64,000 nucleotides of DNA, taken from contig JBNGIQ010008513.1 of the NCBI GenBank assembly GCA_049999765.1, forward strand, positions 1-64,000, written 5' to 3'. This DNA is from Phaeoceros laevis (taxonomy: Eukaryota; Anthocerotophyta; Anthocerotopsida; Notothyladales). Below the pieces are notes generated by a model that ran no database searches, was not told where the DNA came from, and saw nothing but the letters and a program-made list of their open reading frames with translations. The position numbers and the translations under genes are program-made. This document shows, in pieces, positions 57,701 to 64,000 of the stretch (position 1 is its first letter; each line of letters opens with the position of its first letter).

Positions 57701-58593
57701 ATAAGTCTAGACAGAGACATATGAGTGATGAGGACGATGTGATGCAGCAGCAAGTCTGCAAGTGGGCCCACATTGGAGTGAAAGCAAAGCAGCGCAGCCC
57801 AGCCATTGTGAATTGGAGTGGAAGCAGCGCAGCCATTGGAATTGTTGAGTGCCTGCAGACTCTGCAGAGGTAGGGCAGTAAGAATGTAGATGAATTAATT
57901 ACCACCGGATAAGATAAGCCCTACCTAACCAGCGTGCGCAGAAATTAAAGAAGTTCTAGTGGTGTTTACATTGGCGACTTCCAATTAAACACCACTTCCA
58001 AATCCAATTAATCCAATTTCACCGGAAGAAGGACAACTTTACTACGTGGTTATGGGTCCGAAATGGTCCACACGTTTGTGATAGGGAAGATCCCTTGTAC
58101 ACCACCACAGCCGGTCCCCGGCGGAAGCCGCGCGATTTGGATTTTCTTCTCGGGCAAACTGAGAGGTAGATAGTTGCTGTGTTTTTAGGTGCAAGTCCTT
58201 GTGCTGCATGATGTGCTGCATGATGTGATTGTTAATCTGGAGGGCGTTTGATTGGATAGACGTGCATTAGGATGTACTTAAAATATATTCAGTTTGCTGG
58301 TATAGCTTTGTTGATGGTAATCATCTGTTCAACCGGTAACTCTCATCAGTAGTCACCCCTGGCAGGCACGACCATGCTGTTGCCCTACTTGGGCTTTCAT
58401 TGGCACCAAACCAAACACAACAGGTGTTGTTTGTCATAATGGCATCAAATTCTGTCAAAATGTGACGTCCCAAGTGATAAGGTTTGCACATCGAGGCGTA
58501 CAACTGGAGTGATAAATCGACCTCATCCACGATTTATGGAGAGGAAGGCAGAAACCTTGCTTCCAGACGAGGCAGCCTAATTTTGAAGTAAAC
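57701..58593. other. Intergenic, no gene recognised
   Basis: Includes a 12-bp tandem repeat (GTGCTGCATGAT, about 58200-58223) and a TATATAA-containing palindrome near 57695. No coding support. Confidence 0.45.
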
Positions 58594-59600
58594 TCAAGCA
58601 GCTGCTCCAAGCTCTAGCATCAGCGTGAAATTAGTCTCGTCTGCGGTTGGGCCTGAGAACTGGATTGGACCCGGGCAACGGTACCTGTTTTCCCTAGCCC
58701 ACACATCTCGTACTGAAGCGAACTTCTTGAATGGTGCACCATCCAGCTCAACCATAGCCTTTTTGATAACATCCAGCTCAACCATAGCCTTTTTGATAAC
58801 AGGCTTGTTCTTTCCGCGTCTTCTCCCAACATCCATGGGCTCGGTTAGAGCAGTGCCTCCCACCGTCCAGTCTTTGGCTGGTGCAAGCAGATTTCCAACC
58901 GATGCTAAAAGTCCAGTTTGACCAGCATGCAGAAGCACACCCGCAGCATATCCCAAGGCATTGCAGTAGGCAGCATCAAAGTTTGTTGGCATGCCACATC
59001 TACCTTCATATCCAAAAAAGTGGGACTGTCCCATAAAAACTCCAGCCTTCACGCTTCCTAACCAAAAGGTCAGCCTCGACCATGGAAATCAGCATCTTTT
59101 CAGTTTCAATCCTTGCAACCTGAACGTTGCTATGTGGATCTCTATCCAGTAATAGCTGCTCTTGGATGCTGTGGGGCAGAGAGTCAAACAGTTGCGACTG
59201 TGAACACTCAGCTTCTCTTTCCAGCTACCTTGTTCATCAACAGTGTTATGCGCCAGGTAATCATTCAGCTCGGCTATCAGAAGCTGTATCTCTGGGATGA
59301 AGTCAATGAGGCCTTCGGGAATCAAAATAACACCGAAGTTCTGACCACGCTGAGCCCGTTGACAAACAACATCTGCTATGTGATTGGTCACCTCTTTCAG
59401 AGTTTGCTGATGCAAAGCCACCTCTTCACCAATTAGGGCAATGTTGGGGTGTGTCTGAAGAGCACACTCCAGTGTGATGTGTGAAGCAGCACGACCCATC
59501 AGCCTCACAAAATGATAATACTTCCCAGTGGATCGTGCATCCACCATTACGTTGCCAATCAGCTCAGAATAGATCTTGCATGCAAAAGTCCCGGGCCTCC
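58594..59600 (-). pseudogene. PFPB: 3' half of pyrophosphate-fructose 6-phosphate 1-phosphotransferase beta subunit (intronless, frameshifted)
   Basis: PFP-beta is the catalytic subunit of the plant enzyme that phosphorylates fructose 6-phosphate with pyrophosphate. The match begins abruptly at ACKIYSELIGNV (about 59595), and no N-terminal half is found upstream. It runs without introns through [57 protein letters not shown] and VGGTALT to the natural C-terminal end (LMLELGAA, stop at 58594). Functional plant PFPB genes have many introns. Two frame changes are seen: near 59190-59200 (one base missing after the SVHSR codons) and near 59050-59065 before the GQSHFF motif. A perfect 30-bp tandem duplication at 58741-58800 doubles VIKKAMVELD in frame. 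A 5'-truncated retrocopy that has decayed is the best reading; no poly(A) tail is seen. Frameshifts from base errors are possible. Confidence 0.85.
58741..58800 (-). repeat. Perfect 30-bp tandem duplication in the PFPB copy
   Basis: 58741-58770 is repeated exactly at 58771-58800. On the minus strand it adds ten residues in frame to a conserved part of PFP-beta. Lack of any difference suggests recent origin or an assembly error. Confidence 0.98.
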
Positions 59601-59970
59601 TGCTACCAGTTCACCCTGCACAGCCATTGGTAACTGGGGAAGCCATTCTCCACGCATTGACTGTGGAGTCAAAGATTCTTGTCATCATTCGAGGGCCCAA
59701 ACTCCATACTGTAGGCGCAGCAAAGAACAGCACTCTGTACAGCAAAGGGCACGATTTTTCGATGACCTCCACAGCTACCCTTGTGGACCACCAATCTACT
59801 GGACTGTCCAATTCGATTGGTGGCAAACACTTGACAAAACTTGAGACCGGGTCCCAGATGTGCAATATAATCCTGTGCAATATAATCCTGTGCAGGAGAG
59901 GGGCGTAGTTCAAAATACACAATAGTCCCGGGCCTCCTGCTACCAGTTCACCCTGCACATCCATTGGTAG
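59588..59970. repeat. 46-bp direct repeat enclosing a 292-bp unrelated segment
   Basis: AGTCCCGGGCCTCCTGCTACC and the following bases occur at about 59587-59632 and again at about 59924-59969 with one or two changes. The first copy sits at the breakpoint where the PFPB match begins. The enclosed segment has a minus-strand open reading (APTVWSLGPRMMTRIFDS) with a weak CRAL-TRIO look. It also has a 15-bp tandem repeat (TGCAATATAATCCTG at 59861-59875 and 59876-59890). Confidence 0.85.
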
Positions 59971-60159
59971 CTGTGATGTAGGGCTTGCTCTCGAGACGGA
60001 ACGTCCACCTTCTCCCTGCCAAACATGCAGTGATTCCAATGAATGCTCGAAACCAGCTGGCTCTTGCAAGATCCTCCCAACAGCAGAACAGAATTTGCAC
60101 AATTCCAAGACGATTTCACCAGTAGTAGCTCCCGGGCAGCTCTTGAAAGCAAATGTCAC

Positions 60160-60435
60160 TCACTTGCAGGTGCCAGCTGGCAGCAATTCACATGATGATG
60201 CGGTTCTTGTTATTCTTGGGCACAGCATTCACAGCCGCCTGAACCATCTTGTAGTTGGCTCCACTCTTGCCCACCGTGATGATGTTGGCCACGCCCGAAG
60301 CAAAGACGACGGCATCCACGGGCGCACCTTGCGGGGCGTTGGCCGCGATAGCGCTCAGGACTGGTGGTCACCCGGTCTATCCAAGCGAAGTATTTCGCTT
60401 CGATGGCCTCCCAGAGCCGTCCGACGAGGAATCTT
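60160..60435 (-). pseudogene. Pectinesterase-like N-terminal remnant
   Basis: On the minus strand, EAKYFAWIDRVTTS (about 60380-60420) continues in another frame as VLSAIAANAPQGAPVDAVVF. This then reads GVANIITVGKSGANYKMVQAAV and NAVPKNNKNRIIM. The pattern hTV-x-SG-x-x-x-x-x-VQ-A-h-x-h-VP-x-N-x-x-R is that of the start of the pectin methylesterase domain. The frame breaks near 60362, and a TGA follows RIIM at about 60192. The catalytic Asp, Gln and Arg regions are not found downstream. It is a fragment, not a working gene. Assignment rests on about 30 residues. Confidence 0.5.
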
Positions 60436-61925
60436 GAGCCACTGCGGAAGGGAGCTTGCTGCTCTGCAGGCTGAGCAATCTTCCAATTAGAAGATGGTGA
60501 CTGGTGCGGAATTCCAATTCCGGAATGCGACGATGCAGCAGCCTCGGAAATTTATCCTTTCGGTTTCGAGTCTTCCTGTCCCAGCATGCGCCCGGAGGTG
60601 AAATGCGAGCCTCCTACTCCTCAGCCTTCTCCTCCTGGCTAGAGCTAGCTACCAAACAGCTAGCGCTGGCTGTCAGAGGAGGCGCGCTCAGAGGAGGAGG
60701 AGACTGAGGACAAGAGGCGGAGGCAGGGCGTTTAAGAAGGCCCGGGAGGGGGGGTAGGAGGCCATGGCCCGACAGACAGACCTGTGTAGCTACCTCAGCT
60801 CCAGCAAAAGGTAGCTACCAGTCCAGCGTGAAAAAACGTAGACGCCGTGTGCAAGGAGGCAGGGAGGGACCTCATGAATCAATCTCCACAGCGTCCCCAA
60901 ACAAGAGGCAACGAGGCAACTGTTGCTTCCTGCGAGCTGGCAGAGGTAGAGAGAGGCGGTGTCAAGGAGTGAACATTGTGGGAGCTCAAATCCGTGCTTC
61001 AGCACTCGCGCAGCTGTGCGGGCGCCAGGATTACGTGCAGAGAGAGAGGAGTTACAAGTGTCCAAATTTGAGCTCATCAGGGAGATCAGCCTCGGACAGA
61101 TGTGGGCCAGCTGGCGACAAAGAGACATGTATGAATCAGCAGCTGCCGTGGACTGCGCAAGCTGGAAAAGTGGAAAAGGTGGAAGCTTTCTTTCCAAGCG
61201 GTAGCTATGCATTGTAATATCAATTGGAAGCTTCGCAGCCCCCCTCCCTCCTGTGGCATTGCTTCAAACATTGGTCACCACTTGTGAAGTGGCATTGCTT
61301 CAAACATTGGTCACCACTTGTGAAGTTGTCGCGTTTGAACAACCTGGAAGGCTGTTGTGGTTTCAAGAATGCAGTGCTACAACAGGTATGTCAAGAATTT
61401 CGTCAAGCATCATGTCTATGGAACTCCAATGTTAATGTCAAGCTGATATTCACAATTACAGCAGGCAGACAACCTTAGCTTGGGATTCTTGTGTTGCTGT
61501 GAGCATACAAACGGTTTAGTCAAAGTTAAAATTAGAACAGAATATTTATAAATGTGAAGTTTCTATATACAAAGTTAGCTTATTGTCCAACATACACATG
61601 TACAATCTTCAAGCTTGACGTTGATCCAGAAAGCCTGCCTTGCACTAATTAGCCTTATTTACTAGCTGCACAGCAAACCCTTGATCTCCTATACTGCTGG
61701 CTTTTTGTTGTGACAGGAGTTCACCTGAATTAACTAGTACTGTTCTCCTCGGAAATTTTTCAAGCCTCCAAGTCAAGATTCTCAGACTGTGCGGGCATAT
61801 GCATCTACAATCCATGTGATACCCCAGCTAATAGCTATCAAAATTTGGATATAAATTTGGCTCATATTCCATAAATCCTCTAACAACACCCCTAGGCACG
61901 TGCACGCCCAGCACCACTGCCCGAG
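60436..61925. other. Intergenic or decayed DNA with a perfect 36-bp tandem duplication
   Basis: No coding segment with family support. 61254-61289 is repeated exactly at 61290-61325 (unit TGGCATTGCTTCAAACATTG onward). Confidence 0.6.
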
Positions 61926-61927
61926 GC

Positions 61928-62290
61928 TCACTCGGTGGCCAGGCCCTCTGGAACATGCGTGTGCAGGCACCGGCGGAGATAATGAATGATAGCTATCACA
62001 AAACACAACAACGGGAGCCCGATGCCCCCTATTAATATCACAACTCCCATCATGAAAAAATCCGGGTGGTGCTCATGACTGAGAATAAAAAGAATGCCTG
62101 GGCTCGACAAGAAGCCGCACCACCTATGTACCCACATGTTGTCTCTAGCATACGTATACGCGTGCTGCTTCGATAAGGGCCATCTGTAATGGCGCGGAAG
62201 AGCCCCAGCAACACAGAAGAGGTGGCAAGGAAGTAAGAAATGGCAAAGACACCCATCAGCACTTTGAACTCTGTGTCGGACCTACAACTT
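61928..62290 (-). pseudogene. Membrane-protein remnant, two helices, frameshifted
   Basis: One frame gives EFKVLMGVFAISYFLATSSV and LLGLF (a membrane helix, about 62270-62195). Shifting one frame near 62175 gives WPLSKQHAYTYARDNMWVHR and then a second helix (GVVILIGGIGLPLLCFVIAI), ending HVPEGLATE with a TGA stop at 61928. The two readings join naturally if one indel is allowed. No family recognised. It may be the 3' exon of a gene whose 5' part is not visible here. Confidence 0.4.
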
Positions 62291-63351
62291 GTGAAGATCT
62301 CATATCAAGCGCCGGTGCAACCGTCTTGTCGAACTGATGAACCGGCCGCCGGACCTAGTTCGGAACCGTCATAGACGGTCAGCACTTTGCTGGCCATTGT
62401 AGTACTATGTCACCGACTTGTAAACTTGTTCCGCGAACACACGAAGCCTCGTTCTCAAAAAACTATCGCTCTTATTCGCTCACGTCAATTTGCAATCGAC
62501 ACTCTGAAAGTTTCCAGTTTAGGAAGGCTTAATTAAGGGCCTCCTTCATCCTTCCTTCCCTGCACAGCTGTTTATGAGGTCCTCAGTCTTACAAGTGTGT
62601 CAAGGCGGACTGTCCGCAATCGCGTGCGAGTGACGAATGGGGAAATAGTTAAACCGGGAATGGCGATTCCCGAAGTAGTGTTATTTCTATGAACGTCGGT
62701 CGCTGCATCATCTGGTATGCCATAGGTGGGAAGTCGTTCTCCTGTTCCTCGTTGGCAGGTAGGAGCTCAAAGCAAGGTTCTACATAGCAAGGTTCTACAA
62801 TCTCAGCATTCAATTCGAAGGTCGGGTTCTGGGCGAAACTTTCTCCTACGATTGCATGCAAGGGTGGTCCATGTGGATGACCTGGCCTCACTCATGTGGA
62901 TGACCTGGCCTCACTCATGCTACCGTTTCCCCTAGCTTCGTGCGCCTGAATCTCCGCCTCCCCTCTACGAAGGGAGTTTGCAAGGAAATTTGTGGGGGCA
63001 CCTACAGCTATCTCTTCCCAGCCACAGGGTTTCTAGGAGCATGGAAGGCAACGATCTACAATCAACCAGCATCTATCCGTAAGTTCTTCACACAGTCAAG
63101 GATCCATGTTCTTTCAAACGGATTGATGTCCGCCAGTACCTGAAAGTCTGATCCGCGCGACAGTTGGCCAGAAGATTTGGGTCCTCAATCGGTTGCCTTC
63201 TCTCTTCCTCCCATTTCGCTGTGAAAATTGGTGTCCAAGGGAATTTTTTTTCTGCAGCAATTCTGGATACAAGGTCTCATCCTGCTGCGTTACGAGACGG
63301 CAGGGCTGCATTCCAGCTGGACCTGCTGGAGTTCACAAAATTGTTTGCCGC
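62291..63351. other. Intergenic with two short perfect tandem duplications
   Basis: A 15-bp unit (AGCAAGGTTCTACAT) is duplicated at 62772-62801. A 23-bp unit (ATGTGGATGACCTGGCCTCA onward) is duplicated exactly at 62871-62893 and 62894-62916. Part is presumably the 3' flank of the PPR gene that follows on the minus strand. No coding support. Confidence 0.55.
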
Positions 63352-64000
63352 TCAATGTCGACCCCTACAGCTACAGGACCCTTCCTCGAATCGATGCACA
63401 CGGTATCCGTCCCTTACGACGATGTCCCTCTTTTCAACTCTTGACATGATCTCTGTGGAAGAGTGGCAGTCGCTACACATCCGCAAGTTTTTGGTTACCA
63501 GCAGAGGCGTGCCATCGGGAGTGTTCAAGAGCCCATACGCCAGAGCTAGCTTCTCAGCATGTCCACACAGTTCATCTTCCTTCTCCTTCTCAGAAAGTGG
63601 CTTCAACACCAGCTTGGTGTGTGGTACATGCTTCCCTTCCTCCTTCAGACGCACACTTGTACTCTCTACCTTGCAAGAGATGTCACCCCTTTCTTCCCCT
63701 ACAACAAATCTGTGCACTTGCTTGTTCACCTCAATGCCTGCGACTGCAGGTTTCTTGCTAGCTCCTGCCAACTTTCTCAACCTTTCAATTCTATCTACAT
63801 CCGCCCACATATCTGCATCTGCATACATATTGGCCATGAGCACATATGCAGAGGCATGCTGAGGATCCAGCTCAATAAGACTTTCAAAACACCGTGTGCC
63901 CCGCACTATATCCCCATGACTCTTGCAGGCATTCAGCAACGACGTCAACCCAACTGCATTGTTTGTGCACCCAACTGAGAACAGCATCTTCTCTGCCTCA
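63352..64000 (-). CDS. C-terminal part of a second PPR protein with variant DYW (GRH-ending) domain
   Basis: The open frame continues past the window end, so the N-terminus is missing. The 216 visible residues cover the last PPR/E motifs (LTSLLNACKSHGDIVRG; SAYVLMANMYADADMW) and the deaminase-like domain. They carry the zinc HxE in CGHAEKLALAYGLLNTPDG, CxxC in LRMCSDCHSS, and a CSC pair. The end is CSCRGRH instead of CSCGDYW. As in the PPR protein at 42893-45430, the usual PGCSWIEV is replaced, here by PAVAGIEV. The two proteins are closely alike over this whole region, so they are probably paralogues of one variant-DYW subfamily. Expected role: organelle RNA editing, possibly U-to-C. Confidence 0.93.
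   Translation of the reverse strand, partial: EAEKMLFSVGCTNNAVGLTSLLNACKSHGDIVRGTRCFESLIELDPQHASAYVLMANMYADADMWADVDRIERLRKLAGASKKPAVAGIEVNKQVHRFVVGEERGDISCKVESTSVRLKEEGKHVPHTKLVLKPLSEKEKEDELCGHAEKLALAYGLLNTPDGTPLLVTKNLRMCSDCHSSTEIMSRVEKRDIVVRDGYRVHRFEEGSCSCRGRH

Overview
This is a gene-dense piece of a land-plant nuclear genome. Split genes with GT-AG introns, two nuclear-type tRNA genes, a V-ATPase subunit a gene, a plant-type glyoxal oxidase, a UBP26-like deubiquitinase and two PLS-class PPR editing-factor genes all support this. The two PPR proteins carry variant DYW domains ending in DRH and GRH. Such variants are known from lineages with U-to-C organelle editing (hornworts, many ferns and lycophytes), so a hornwort, fern or lycophyte with a compact genome is my best inference. 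The species cannot be fixed from this sequence.

Layout. 0.2-1.9 kb: tRNA-Ala and a membrane-anchored glutaredoxin gene (-). 2.1-6.8 kb: an AT-rich 18-exon V-ATPase subunit a gene (+), starting 250 bp from the glutaredoxin start codon. 9.2-10.9 kb: an intronless GC-rich glyoxal oxidase gene (+) with a duplicated 3' flank. 12.0-13.1 kb: a small RING-like gene (-) with one apparent frameshift. 13.2-13.8 kb: a short terminal-inverted-repeat element. 15.9-16.3 kb: a 400-N assembly gap whose two flanks are identical for 42 bp. 18.3-27.8 kb: a divergent pair, SAGA subunit ADA1 (-) and a 29-exon IIB Ca2+-ATPase (+). 28.1-28.6 kb: a small two-exon CHORD-like zinc-finger gene (-). 29.5-31.1 kb: F-box protein (-). 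31.1-36.4 kb: gene-poor apart from tRNA-Gly (-). 36.4-42.1 kb: a 13-exon PHD/AWS/SET histone methyltransferase with a C-terminal Tudor-like domain (-), divergent from an intronless PPR-DYW gene (42.9-45.4 kb, +). 46.2-47.5 kb: aldose 1-epimerase (+) with a GC-AG intron. 48.0-49.3 kb: coiled-coil protein (+). 49.8-56.0 kb: 12-exon UBP26/USP48-like deubiquitinase (-). 56.6-62.9 kb: decayed DNA holding an AT-rich island, an intronless frameshifted 3' half of PFP-beta, pectinesterase-like and membrane-protein remnants, and many short tandem duplications. 63.35 kb to the window end: 3' part of a second PPR-DYW gene (-).

The genes do not form one pathway; this is ordinary mixed eukaryotic gene content. 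Several encode chromatin regulators (ADA1 of SAGA, the SET/PHD/Tudor protein and the UBP26-like enzyme, whose family deubiquitinates histone H2B). Splice junctions below were placed by reading frame plus GT/AG consensus plus family conservation, so single-base errors at exon ends are possible.
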